A stretch of DNA of 64,000 bases from Streptomyces noursei (GCF_016917755.1 NZ_CP070326.1:8680001-8744000); one strand, 5' to 3'. Positions 26,122-34,532 are shown, numbered from the stretch's first letter. The notes: generated by a model from the letters alone, not told the origin. Translations and numbers: made by a program.

Positions 26122-26481
26122 TTAGCCGGCGGCGCACTCGATGGCCTCGGTCAGCCGCTTCCGCGCACGGTCGGGGACATATCCGCCCCTCGTGTAGTTC
26201 TGCGCGAACGCCTCGGCGAACTCCGCCGGGTCGTCCCCGACGACATCACGGATCGTCGTTCCGTCTACTGCGGCTTGCTCGAACAGGTCGGCAAGGTCCT
26301 CGAACGCGGAGGACGCGCTGTCGTCGTCCGCCGGCACGAAGTGCATGAGGTACCGCTCGATCGCGCCGACCGCCGTGCGGTAGTTCTCGGGAAGCTCCTT
26401 GACGCGCGCCTTGTACGCCCACCAGCGCCTCTTGGGCCCGATCACCTTGGGGAGAAAGCCGTGCTCTTCTGCGTCAGACAT
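26122..26481 (-). CDS. DUF1048 family protein
   Basis: A 119-residue protein (ATG 26481) with the DUF1048 pattern: WWAYKARVKELPENYRTAVGAIERYL, then FEDLADLFEQAA and RDVVGDDPAEFAEAFAQNY. DUF1048 proteins are small helical proteins that nearly always follow a PadR regulator, as here (1-base gap). Their role is unknown; a partner or effector of the regulator is likely. Confidence 0.85.
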   Translation of the reverse strand: MSDAEEHGFLPKVIGPKRRWWAYKARVKELPENYRTAVGAIERYLMHFVPADDDSASSAFEDLADLFEQAAVDGTTIRDVVGDDPAEFAEAFAQNYTRGGYVPDRARKRLTEAIECAAG

Positions 26482-26482
26482 G

Positions 26483-26800
26483 TCATCCGCCCCCTTCGCG
26501 GAGCTGTTCCAGTCGTTCTGCGAGGAAGCTCCAGGTCCCCCAGAACTCGTCGAGATACTCACGTCCCTGAGCGTTCAGGGAATACACCTTGCGCGGCGGC
26601 CCCTTCTCGGACGGGACCTTCTCCACATCGACCAAGCCGCGCTTCTCGATCCTGACGAGCAGTGCGTAGATGGTGCCCTCGGCGACGTCGGAGAAGCCCT
26701 GACCCCGCAGCCACGCCGTGATCTCGTAGCCGTACGCGGGCCGGCCGGACAGGATCGCCAGGACGATGCCCTCCAGTGTCCCCTTGAGCATCTCCGTCAC
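26483..26800 (-). CDS. PadR-family transcriptional regulator
   Basis: A 105-residue winged-helix repressor: GTLEGIVLAILSGRPAYGYE, EGTIYALLVRIEKRGLV and the wing KGPPRKVYSLNAQGREYL. The GTG at 26800 is used because the in-frame ATG at 26812, which has the better ribosome binding site (AAAGGGGG), reaches an amber codon after three codons (ATG AGC AAG TAG GTG). Likely controls its own operon, including the DUF1048 gene; the direct repeats just upstream are candidate operators. Confidence 0.85.
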   Translation of the reverse strand: MTEMLKGTLEGIVLAILSGRPAYGYEITAWLRGQGFSDVAEGTIYALLVRIEKRGLVDVEKVPSEKGPPRKVYSLNAQGREYLDEFWGTWSFLAERLEQLREGGG

Positions 26801-26825
26801 CTACTTGCTCATGGGATCCCCCTTT

Positions 26826-26860
26826 CAGCTACTCAGTGCTGCTGACTACAGCTACGCAGT
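26826..26860. promoter_or_regulatory. Direct repeats upstream of padR, candidate operator
   Basis: CAGCTACTCAGT (26826-26837) and CAGCTACGCAGT (26849-26860) match at 11 of 12 bases with a 23-bp period, 14-50 bases upstream of the PadR reading frame in an AT-richer patch. Autoregulation by PadR would be expected; the repeat as its site is inference. Confidence 0.4.
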
Positions 26861-27114
26861 AACGCTATCTACCGGTACTTAGCAACACTGAATTACTGAA
26901 GCGCAAGCCGCGCCGCATTCACGTGGGTGCAGATGGCCTGACCTCGGCTCGCGAGCGAGCCCACCAGAGACTTCACTTCTCGGACTCGCCCCCGCGGATG
27001 CGGCGGGCTACCGGCGACCAGGCGGCCGGAACGCTGGAGTCGGCGCGACAAGTCCGGGGTGACCAGGCACACGTACTACCGGTAGGCCGATGTCAGCACG
27101 TAAGAACTTGCCAA

Positions 27115-27213
27115 AACCAGAACTTCCCGAATGGCTTGCGCCTGTGCACTGAGTGGAAGGACCTGTCCGGGCGCGTCCTGCCCGGACTGGCATGCCTGAC
27201 CATCCATCGGTAG
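27115..27213 (+). pseudogene. Decayed copy of the small secreted protein's tail
   Basis: 33 codons ending at TAG 27211-27213 read NQNFPNGLRLCTEWKDLSG and then RVLPGLACLTIHR, closely matching the end of the intact gene at 22535-22918 (NENFPDGSRLCTEWKDLSG...). The upstream part, including the signal peptide, is not found. A truncated duplicate about 4.3 kb from its paralogue. Confidence 0.75.
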
Positions 27214-27467
27214 GTGCGATGGAAACCGGCTCAGCGTCACCGGCCCCGTTTCCGCAGGCAAAGCGATCCCCTTCATCCACTCACCAGCTGAGAACGGCGC
27301 CCCGCAGGACGTCCCAGCCCGAACAGAGGGCAGACCCCTGTGGGCTCGGGCCTGCGCGGGGCCGGATGGCCCGGCGGCCGGGATGCGTGGCCACCGGGGT
27401 TCTTGTGTCAACCAGTCTCAGGGGGCAACGTGCTCAACGGTGTCGAGGGGAACCGTCCGCCGCCGGG

Positions 27468-28601
27468 TCAGCCAACGGTCACCATCCACTTGCCACGGGA
27501 GAGGGTCAGGGCGCCGTTCGGATCGAGGTGTACCCGGGCTCCGTACACCGGCAATCCACCTTCCCGGTTGAGCCGGTGCCGGATGCGCTCCAGTTCATCC
27601 CACAGGCGGCGGGGACCGCCCTGGTGCACTGTCGGGGAAGCCAGGAACCCGACGGCCGTGGCGCGGGCCCACGATCCGTCCGGGTGCAGCATCCACACCG
27701 TCCGCTCGTCGCCGTTCGTCATGCTGCGGTAGTCGATGCCCGGCGCGGTGAGTTCGAGCATCGACATCACCTCCCACGAGTCGGGCACGTGCAGCAGCGG
27801 GTACCGGCTCGTCGTGACGGTCTCGCCGTCGGCCCGCTTGATCTTCTCCCACAGTTCATCCGTGGGGCATTCGTAGTCGTCGCCGTGGCGGGTGCGCATG
27901 AAGCCTGCCGCGTCCGGTGCGACGCGTCCGACGGCGCCGCCGTCCTCGGTCTTGTCCGCCGTCACGATCAGCCCGGTCCCGGCGAGCGTGGTCACCAGAC
28001 GCCCGCCGGGCCGCAGAGAAGCCAGCCACGAGGCCGGTACGGGGCGTACGGAGACCGTGGACACGATCCGGTCGTACTCCCCGGGCAGGGGGCCAGTGAT
28101 GTCACAGACGGCAGTGTGCGGGTGTAGTCCGACTGATTCGAGCCGGCCGCCCGCTGTTTCCACCAGGTGCGGGTCGACATCCACGCTCGTCACCTGTTGG
28201 TCACCGAGCCGCCGGCACAGGAGCGCGGTTCCGTAGCCGGTGCCGGTCGTCACCAACACCCTTGAGTCGTCGGCGATCATGGCGTGCCGGTACATCTGCA
28301 CGACCAGACTCGGCAGTGTTGACGACGAGGTGGGGTGTCCCGTCGCGACGGTGGCGCCGGGCTCGGCGTCGTCGGCATGGTGGGGGCCGATCCGGGTCAC
28401 CAGGGTCCGGTCCGCGTAGACCGCCCGCATCCACGCTTCGGGGGCGGTTGAGCCGTCGCGCAGCTCCCAGTGCTCCTTCCCTCGGCCCCACCAGCGGGGC
28501 ACGAACACATGCCGCGGCGTTCCAGCGATCGGCGCGTACCAGCGGGATTCGGGCCGGACGACTTCGGCCGCCAGGCGTCGCGCCGACGATTCCCAATCCA
28601 T
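27468..28601 (-). CDS. Peptide-maturase-type methyltransferase (PCMT-like)
   Basis: A 377-residue protein resembling the methyltransferase of ATP-grasp peptide maturase systems, a branch of protein-L-isoaspartate O-methyltransferases. Seen: PTSSSTLPSLVVQMYRHA, a SAM-binding loop VLVTTGTGYG at 115-124, VDVDPHLV and STVSVRPVPASWL, then a C-terminal extension with HQGGPRRLWDEL. Family members methylate side-chain carboxylates of ribosomal peptides. Here the usual ATP-grasp and precursor genes are not adjacent; instead a radical SAM gene lies 17 bases upstream on the same strand. Confidence 0.78.
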   Translation of the reverse strand: MDWESSARRLAAEVVRPESRWYAPIAGTPRHVFVPRWWGRGKEHWELRDGSTAPEAWMRAVYADRTLVTRIGPHHADDAEPGATVATGHPTSSSTLPSLVVQMYRHAMIADDSRVLVTTGTGYGTALLCRRLGDQQVTSVDVDPHLVETAGGRLESVGLHPHTAVCDITGPLPGEYDRIVSTVSVRPVPASWLASLRPGGRLVTTLAGTGLIVTADKTEDGGAVGRVAPDAAGFMRTRHGDDYECPTDELWEKIKRADGETVTTSRYPLLHVPDSWEVMSMLELTAPGIDYRSMTNGDERTVWMLHPDGSWARATAVGFLASPTVHQGGPRRLWDELERIRHRLNREGGLPVYGARVHLDPNGALTLSRGKWMVTVG

Positions 28602-28618
28602 GACAGTGAGCCTCCTAC

Positions 28619-29551
28619 CTACTCGTATGCCGGGTCACAGGCTTCGGTCTCGGCCGGAGCACAGTCGGAGCTGTCCTGATCAGGGTTGCAGGCCATCACC
28701 AGGCCCGGGGAGGGCTGGCACGAATCCTCCTTCGGGGTGCAGGAGTCCGGTACGCAACTGCCGCTGCGGCGCGGGATACTGGCCGCGACCTGCGCCCACC
28801 GCTGTCCAGTAAACACCGTCGCCAAGCCGCCGGTTTTCACGTCGCCGGCAGGAAGGAAACGTCCGAGCACACAGGGTGCCACGGTGCCATCCGGCAGGAT
28901 CGCGGCCTTTCCGTCCGCGCACCGCCCGCACAATTCCGACGTGGACGGGATCGCCGCCGTCTTGGCTGCGTTCCCGACGCCGCGGACACGGTCCACGTGC
29001 ACGCGGGCCACCCCGAGGGCCGCCATCTCGGCGCGGGCCGGTTCGGTGCGCTGGCCGTCGCGCAGGTGGATGATGCCGACCTTGACGCGGATGCCACGCC
29101 GTACGGCCTCGACGATGTTGGCGCGGGTGGAGTCGTGGGAGCCCTTCCGGCCCGTGATCTGGTCGTGCTCGTCCGGGTCGTCGGAGTAGTACGACGTCCC
29201 CAAGGTCACCCTTGGGTGCGCGTACAGCTCCCAGTGTTCCGCTCGCACGCGGTAGAGGTTGCTGTAGACCTGCACGTCGAGGCCGGCGGCGAGCGCGTGC
29301 TCGACGAGGGCAGCGAAGTCGGGGTGCATCGTCGGCTCACCGCCGATGAACTGGACCCTTTGGACGCCGAGGGCGACGGCTTCTGTGATCACGCGCCGCC
29401 AGTCGTCACCGGTCATGGTGCCGTGGCCCTTCGTCGGCCCGGCCTGGGCATAGCAATGCGAGGAACAGGTGAGCTGACACCGTTGGGTGATCTCCAGTTC
29501 AAGGAACGTCGGTGGTGCGGGTGTTGCGGGTGCCTGCGGAGCGGTCATCAT
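28619..29551 (-). CDS. Radical SAM protein with Cys-rich C-terminus
   Basis: A 310-residue protein from ATG 29551 (AGAAGGGA upstream). The cluster-binding motif is Cys25-x3-Cys29-x3-Cys33 (CQLTCSSHCYAQ), not the canonical CX3CX2C. VQFIGGEPTMHPDF and VYSNLYRV follow the radical SAM barrel pattern. The C-terminal 110 residues hold about ten Cys (ELCGRCADG, then SCVPDSCTPKEDSC and further), fitting a SPASM-like domain with auxiliary Fe-S clusters, as in peptide-modifying enzymes. It probably forms an operon with the methyltransferase. No precursor peptide was found nearby. Confidence 0.8.
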   Translation of the reverse strand: MMTAPQAPATPAPPTFLELEITQRCQLTCSSHCYAQAGPTKGHGTMTGDDWRRVITEAVALGVQRVQFIGGEPTMHPDFAALVEHALAAGLDVQVYSNLYRVRAEHWELYAHPRVTLGTSYYSDDPDEHDQITGRKGSHDSTRANIVEAVRRGIRVKVGIIHLRDGQRTEPARAEMAALGVARVHVDRVRGVGNAAKTAAIPSTSELCGRCADGKAAILPDGTVAPCVLGRFLPAGDVKTGGLATVFTGQRWAQVAASIPRRSGSCVPDSCTPKEDSCQPSPGLVMACNPDQDSSDCAPAETEACDPAYE

Positions 29552-30049
29552 GGCTGTGTCCCTTCTGGTTCGAGTGGTGCGCGTTGAGGTAGGGCGGTCC
29601 CTCTCGGGGCTGGGGCGCAGCCCCGATCCCGCAGGCCGGTCTCGCCTGGGCATGCATCGCACGGAGGTCGCGGCCGTCCCGATGGGGTGGGCGGAGCGGG
29701 AAGGGGGCCACGGGGTGTCACGTAGTGGTGCCAGCGAAGCGCCAGAGCCTGTGCCACCCGGCCCCCGCCGGGGTCTCAGGAGTTGGTTGGTGCACCACTG
29801 TGCTGACTTCCGGTGCCTCATCCGGGGGCCGGGAACGGGGCTGAGCGGGCTTGTGCGGCACTGCAGATGGCCAGGGCGATGGGGTGGCAGCAGGCAGCAG
29901 GCAGCACCGGCGACGTCGACGGTCGCCGAATGGATATCCGGATCGAAGCTGCCAACGCGGCGTGCGGGGCACTCACCATGCCCCCTGCAGGCGGGCGTCC
30001 AACGTGACCGACATCGAGCCGTGGTGATCCAATAAACCTTGTCCGGAGT
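29552..30049. other. Intergenic region; no precursor peptide found
   Basis: 498 bases between the radical SAM gene and the resolvase-like gene. I looked on both strands for a short peptide with a ribosome binding site and Cys, Asp or Thr-rich core and found none. The radical SAM promoter should lie at its left end. Confidence 0.4.
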
Positions 30050-30460
30050 TCACTTGAGTTCACCGTCCGCAGTCAGCGGAGCCCACGAATAACGCACCTG
30101 GACGCCTCGATCCTGCAACCACCGGATTTCGCGATGTCGTACCTCGTGTGTTGCATCCGGAGAGATCGCTGCAGGCCACCTGACGATCAACACGCCGACC
30201 TTGCCCGTCGCCGCCAGTTCGCGTACCCGCGTCCAGCCGGCGCGGTGGCACGGTTCGGGCTCCCCGTACACGTCCGTCACCACCTCGACGAGGCAGAGCC
30301 CGCGCGTGGCGGCGAATTCGCGGCCTTCCTGCTCGGCCCGCTCGGCGGCGAGGGTTGGGGCCAGCCGGCCCCTTTCCGCGCACACGTACAACACGGCAGC
30401 GGACGGGTCGGGGATCGCGGGGGTAGCGGCTTTCTCCTGCGCAGCGCGCGTACTGGTCAT
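30050..30460 (-). CDS. Resolvase N-terminal-like protein
   Basis: A 136-residue protein. It follows the layout of the serine recombinase catalytic domain without the usual catalytic block: VLYVCAERGRLAP at the start, then VTDVYGEPEPCHRAGWTRVRELAATGKVG in pieces, VLIVRWPAAISP and a C-terminal RGVQVRYSWAPL. The Ser-containing YxRVS motif is replaced by YVCAERG, so it is unlikely to be an active recombinase. Found in many streptomycetes near XRE regulators; function unknown. ATG 30460 has GAGGCGA upstream. Confidence 0.55.
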   Translation of the reverse strand: MTSTRAAQEKAATPAIPDPSAAVLYVCAERGRLAPTLAAERAEQEGREFAATRGLCLVEVVTDVYGEPEPCHRAGWTRVRELAATGKVGVLIVRWPAAISPDATHEVRHREIRWLQDRGVQVRYSWAPLTADGELK

Positions 30461-30660
30461 CGTCGCCTCGGTTGCGATGGGGACGGCACCCCGCCGGAGC
30501 CCGGCGGGAGACCGGGGCGCGTGCGGGGCCTTACACGACAGCTAACCCGTCGTCACCGCACGCCGGATATGACGAAGTTGCGCGGACCGGTCGCACTCAG
30601 ACTGACGAACTGACCAGCTCTTTACTTTCCGTGAGAGTCCCCGCCGCATACCGTGGCGGT

Positions 30661-31938
30661 ATGGCCGATTCCAGAAATGCAGCCCTGGCTGCCTGGATGG
30701 CGGAGGTCGGCATGTCGGCCCGGGAACTGACCGACGCCGTGAACCACGCCATTCGCGATCTCACCGGACGGCTCGGCGCCACCAGCGAACGCACAGTGTT
30801 CCGGTGGCTGTCCGGCGAGAACCGCTGGCCCCAGGAGCGCCAGCGCCGCGCGTTAGAGGCCATCAGCGGCCGAACCGTCGCAGACCTGGGCTTTGTGCCT
30901 CGGGGGAAGCGCACCACCAGCCCAGTACCCCCAGCAGCGCCATCGGAGGACACAGTGCACCGTCGCCGGTTCGTCGGCGCGGCCACCGCCGCCGTCGCCG
31001 TCCCCCTCATCGCCTCCCGCCCGCAGAGCGTCGGAACGTCCGACGTGGTCCGACTCCGTGACAGTGTCGAAGCCCTCGTCGCGATCGACGCCGAGCGAGG
31101 TGGACACACTGCCCTCGAACGCGCCGCCCTCGCTGGAGCGGACGAAGCCCTGGGACTCCAGCGCCGTTCCACCACGCAACGCGTGCGTCAACGCCTGTTC
31201 AGCCTCGCTGCCGACTTCACCGCGACTGCGGCATGGTCGCTGATCGACGCCCGGCAGCTCGACGCCGCCGGCAAGCATCTCGACCGTGCCCTGACCCTCG
31301 CCGGCATGGCCCAGGACTCGGACATGGCCATGCAGGTATGGAACCTGCGGGCCATGCTCGCCAGGCAACAGAAGGACCACGGCATGGCCGTCGCCGCAGC
31401 TCAAGCCGCGCAAGCAACGCCCATAGCGCGCCAGTCACCGCTGCACGCCTCCCTTGCCCACGCCCGGACCGCTATCGGCCTCGCCAACAGTGGCGACCGG
31501 CGCGGGGCCCTGCGCTCTCTGGGGCGTGCAGAGGACGCGATGGGCAAGGTCGACACCACGGAACCGCGGCCTATTTGGATCGCTTTCTACGGCCCCGCGG
31601 AGCTGTACTCCCTCACCGCAACGGTTCGCGACGTCGTCGGCGATCCCGCAGAGGCTGAGGCTGCCGCTTACAGGGCACTTGCCGCCCTCCCTCAGACCTA
31701 CCGGCGCAACCGCGCGCACACCACCGTGCGCCTCGCGCTCGCGCAGCTCCATCAAGGCGACGTCGAGCCGGCATGCGCCTCCAGCGCAGATGTCTTCACC
31801 ATCATGTCCGGGGACCCGCTCCCCGGCCGCCTGCGCCAACTCCTCGGCACCTTCCACCGCGACCTGATCACTCTGGCACCCCCACGCATCGCACACGAGT
31901 GGGCCGACCGCTACCGGACTGAATGGAGCCCTGCATGA
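30661..31938 (+). CDS. XRE-type regulator with TPR-like domain
   Basis: A 425-residue protein. Residues 1-80 form a helix-turn-helix (MSARELTDAVNHAIRDL, SERTVFRWLSGENRWP). A twin-Arg hydrophobic segment (RRRFVGAATAAVAVPLIAS) follows at about 100-120, typical of this streptomycete family. The rest is TPR-like helical repeats. ATG 30661 starts the conserved part. A rare TTA leucine codon lies at 30853-30855. It is divergent from the resolvase-like gene and overlaps the GNAT gene by 4 bases (ATGA). Confidence 0.78.
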   Translation: MADSRNAALAAWMAEVGMSARELTDAVNHAIRDLTGRLGATSERTVFRWLSGENRWPQERQRRALEAISGRTVADLGFVPRGKRTTSPVPPAAPSEDTVHRRRFVGAATAAVAVPLIASRPQSVGTSDVVRLRDSVEALVAIDAERGGHTALERAALAGADEALGLQRRSTTQRVRQRLFSLAADFTATAAWSLIDARQLDAAGKHLDRALTLAGMAQDSDMAMQVWNLRAMLARQQKDHGMAVAAAQAAQATPIARQSPLHASLAHARTAIGLANSGDRRGALRSLGRAEDAMGKVDTTEPRPIWIAFYGPAELYSLTATVRDVVGDPAEAEAAAYRALAALPQTYRRNRAHTTVRLALAQLHQGDVEPACASSADVFTIMSGDPLPGRLRQLLGTFHRDLITLAPPRIAHEWADRYRTEWSPA

Positions 31939-32468
31939 CCGGCGCAACGGTTGAACTCCGTCACTTCGGGCACGATGACCTGCCCGGCATCCGGCAAACA
32001 CTCCTCGACGTACATGCCGATGCGTACGCCGACGAGCTGGAGGACGACGAGTTCACCCAGCGGTTTCCCTGGTTCGTCGACCACTGGGGAGGCAACCCCG
32101 GCTTCTCGTGCGTGATCGGCTACGACGACTCCGAACCGGTGGGCTTCGCCTACGGGGCCACGGCGACGGAAGGGCGTGAGTGGTGGCGCGAGCACATGAG
32201 TGAACCGCCGGCAGACGCCTCGACGTTCTCGGTTTCCGAGCTGATGGTCCGGCCGGCGTGGCGGAAGACAGGAACCGCTGAGCGGCTCCATGTAGCCCTG
32301 CTCGCCAGCCGGCCCGAGGCCCTGGCCGTGCTCCTCGTCGACCCCGACCACCTGAAAGTGCAAGCGCTCTACGAGGGGTGGGGGTATCGGAAGATCGGGA
32401 ATCGTCAGCCGTTCCCGGACTCCCCGAACTTTGCGGTTATGCTCCGGGACCTGCGCACCGCTGCCTGA
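31935..32468 (+). CDS. GNAT-family N-acetyltransferase
   Basis: A 177-residue protein starting at ATG 31935 inside the previous stop. The acetyl-CoA-binding region is recognisable: FSVSELMVRPAWRKTGTAERLHVALL, then VLLVDPDHLKVQALYEGWGYRKIG. The usual RGxGxG/A loop reads RKTGTA. Substrate unknown. Coupling to the XRE/TPR regulator suggests joint function. Confidence 0.8.
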   Translation: MTGATVELRHFGHDDLPGIRQTLLDVHADAYADELEDDEFTQRFPWFVDHWGGNPGFSCVIGYDDSEPVGFAYGATATEGREWWREHMSEPPADASTFSVSELMVRPAWRKTGTAERLHVALLASRPEALAVLLVDPDHLKVQALYEGWGYRKIGNRQPFPDSPNFAVMLRDLRTAA

Positions 32469-33103
32469 CCGGCGTGCGCCGAGCGTCCCGCACCACTCGT
32501 CCCGGACGGCACTCTCCTACAGGGCCCTGGCCAACCCCAGCTGAACCGCAAGGTCGTGCTCACCCGCATCCGGGCGCCGCCACCACGGCGGATGACGGCG
32601 GGTGGGGCGCTGAGGGGTCGGACGAGGCTGGCAATCTCGTCGCGGATCATGCGCGAGTCTGTGGAGTAGCCGGCACTTGCGGTGCGTGGTCGTCTTCCGC
32701 GCGGGCGCGGGTGGCCTGAGTCTCGGCGATCCACTGGTGATCACGGTGGGGTCGACGCCGGTTTGGAGACGGCGCGGTGAGTGCCGCGCTTGGTGTCGCA
32801 TGCGGAGGGGGCGGCAGGTGATGCCGTCGCGAATGCAGGGCGGTGGCGAAGGGGCGCACCCTCGGCCTTCGTCTCCCCGCCGAGCCGTGAATGGCCACAG
32901 GCGTGCTCATTCGATCAATGAGCAGGGGACGTGCATGGTGGGGAGGCGAGCCGAGGGCGGGACGGGCTGGGTGCCTGGTGCTGTACAGGAAACCGCCGCC
33001 CCAGCCCGACGCGCCGTCTGTTCTGCGATCCGTCGTCCATCCGCCGACCGCTCGACGATCGGCGCCGGGCCAGCGATTCTGGAGAGGAGACAGGAGGTGG
33101 ACC
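32469..33103. other. Intergenic region, no recognisable gene
   Basis: 635 bases between the GNAT gene and the DUF4118 gene. Frames on both strands are Arg/Pro-rich and have no start signals. The right end carries GGAGAGGAGACAGGAGGTGG, a strong ribosome binding region for the GTG at 33104. Confidence 0.45.
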
Positions 33104-33853
33104 GTGCAGCGCTTCCTGCAGCGGGACACCGTCGCGGTCATGGCCGGACTGCTCGCTCCACTGGCAGTCGCCGCGGTTCTCGTGCCCGCCCGCACGCATA
33201 TCTCGAACACGGACGTGGCGCTGATCCTCGTCGTGGTCGTCGTCGCCGTGGCCGCCAACGGACACCGCCTCGCCGGCGCCCTCGCGGCGCTGTCGGCCGC
33301 CGTGTGGTTTGACTTCTTCTTCACTCGGCCCTACGAGCGGTTCGCGATCACAAAGGCTGCGGACATCCGCACGGCCGTCCTGCTGCTCCTGGTGGGACTG
33401 GCGGTCTCCCAGCTGGCCGCGCGGGCCAGGCGCATGCAGGTGGTCGCCGTCACTGACGCCTATTACCTCTCCCAGCTTCACGAGACCGCCGAGCTGGCGC
33501 AGTCCCGCACCGCGCCCGACGAGGTCGTGGAGAAGGTGAAACGGCAGCTCACAGACTTGCTGGGGCTGCGTGGATGCCGGTTCGAGTACGGATCCCTGCT
33601 CGGTCACCCGGCACGCCTGCAAGCGGACGGCAGCGTGACCGCGGGACGCAGGGTGTGGGATGTCGACCTGCTGGGTTTCCCGGACGAGGAGATCGAACTG
33701 CGCACCTACGGCAACGGGCACTACTACGGCCGCTTCATGCTCCGGCCGGCCCCCGGAGCCAAGCCACCGTTGCAAGCGCGCCTGGTCGCGGTCACCCTCG
33801 CCGACCACGTCGGTGCCGCGCTCGACACCGCGGGGATGGGGCGGGGCGAGTAG
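33104..33853 (+). CDS. DUF4118 membrane protein (KdpD-like sensor without kinase)
   Basis: A 249-residue protein from GTG 33104, 5 bases after AGGAGGTGG. Residues about 10-105 contain four hydrophobic helices (LLAPLAVAAVLVPA, ALILVVVVVAVAA, AAVWFDFFFTRPYERF, VLLLLVGLAVSQLAA), the DUF4118 pattern of the KdpD membrane domain. Then comes a helical linker and a small C-terminal domain (GLRGCRFEYGSLLGHPA). No histidine kinase or ATPase domain follows. About 500 bases upstream of the kdp genes; probably related to potassium or turgor sensing. Confidence 0.75.
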   Translation: MQRFLQRDTVAVMAGLLAPLAVAAVLVPARTHISNTDVALILVVVVVAVAANGHRLAGALAALSAAVWFDFFFTRPYERFAITKAADIRTAVLLLLVGLAVSQLAARARRMQVVAVTDAYYLSQLHETAELAQSRTAPDEVVEKVKRQLTDLLGLRGCRFEYGSLLGHPARLQADGSVTAGRRVWDVDLLGFPDEEIELRTYGNGHYYGRFMLRPAPGAKPPLQARLVAVTLADHVGAALDTAGMGRGE

Positions 33854-34138
33854 GCGGTGCTCCGTGCCGAACGTCGCTGTGGAACGGTGGAGGCGACGTG
33901 GGTCGGCTGTCCCGCACCGCGAGGCGGCTGACGCGCGCTGTCGTCGAGGTGGAGCCCCGAGACCGCCGGCCACTGCCCGACAAGGTGTGAGTCGAGCCAC
34001 TGTGTCCGGTTCGCGACGCTTGCCGGTACGTCGGCCGCCCTTTCGGATCGAGCCCGCTGCCCCGCGGAGGATGTCACCCGTGAACCGGCGGTCGCCATAA
34101 CAGCAGGACGGATCCCAAAACCGGCCAGTCGGCCTAAG
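33854..34138. other. Upstream region of the kdp operon
   Basis: No gene is seen here. With the next 220 bases it makes up the 509-base gap before the kdp leader peptide gene. I could not recognise a c-di-AMP (ydaO-type) riboswitch in it. Confidence 0.35.
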
Positions 34139-34181
34139 AGAATGGTGAACATTCTGTGTTGACGCAACCACATGGCGTCAA
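34139..34181 (+). promoter_or_regulatory. Paired palindromes upstream of kdp
   Basis: AGAATG/CATTCT (34139-34144 and 34150-34155) and TTGACGC/GCGTCAA (34159-34165 and 34175-34181) stand in an AT-richer stretch about 180 bases before the first kdp frame. TTGACG at 34159 could also be a -35 element, with ACATATC near 34185-34190 as a loose -10. They could bind a kdp regulator such as KdpE, which is not in the window. Confidence 0.35.
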
Positions 34182-34362
34182 GAACATATCAGGCCACTCG
34201 ACCGGCGCGTCAGGAAGTCGCTAACGCGGTTCTCCCGCGGGCGCCGAAGCGCTTCGCTACCGCTGCCGGTTCTCGCCGGCACCGCTCTGGCCACCGTGCC
34301 AATTCCCCCACCCGGTAAGGCCTGGCGGCTCCGTCCCCGTTGTCTCACTTGGGATGTGTGTC

Positions 34363-34446
34363 ATGCCAGATCTGTGGTTCGTCCTGCTCACCCTCGCCGC
34401 CTTCGCCCTCGTCGGGCTGGCGATGAAGGGGGTGGAGCGCCTGTGA
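34363..34446 (+). CDS. 27-residue membrane peptide ahead of kdpF
   Basis: ATG 34363 to TGA 34446 encodes MPDLWFVLLTLAAFALVGL followed by AMKGVERL: one transmembrane helix with a charged C-terminus. Its stop overlaps the GTG of kdpF (GTGA), so it is translated as part of the operon. Similar tiny frames precede kdpF in other actinobacteria as I recall them. It may be a second Kdp-associated membrane peptide. Confidence 0.7.
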   Translation: MPDLWFVLLTLAAFALVGLAMKGVERL

Positions 34447-34532
34447 GTACCGAGAACATCGTCGGCCTCGTCGTATCCGTGTTCCTGCTGGCCTACTTGG
34501 TAGTGGCCCTGATCTTCCCGGAGCGCTTCTAG
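34443..34532 (+). CDS. kdpF: KdpF subunit
   Basis: A 29-residue single-helix peptide (MSTENIVGLVVSVFLLAYLV and then VALIFPERF), the usual size and ending of KdpF, which stabilises the KdpABC potassium pump. GTG start overlaps the stop of the preceding peptide; its TAG overlaps the kdpA GTG by one base. Confidence 0.9.
   Translation: MSTENIVGLVVSVFLLAYLVVALIFPERF

Noticed and set aside
29552..30049. Search for a RiPP precursor beside the radical SAM gene
   Set aside because: No short frame with both a ribosome binding site and a plausible core was found on either strand.
32517..33324. Arg/Pro-rich frames between the GNAT and DUF4118 genes, thought of as a transposase remnant
   Set aside because: No DDE, HTH or end-repeat signal could be followed in any frame.
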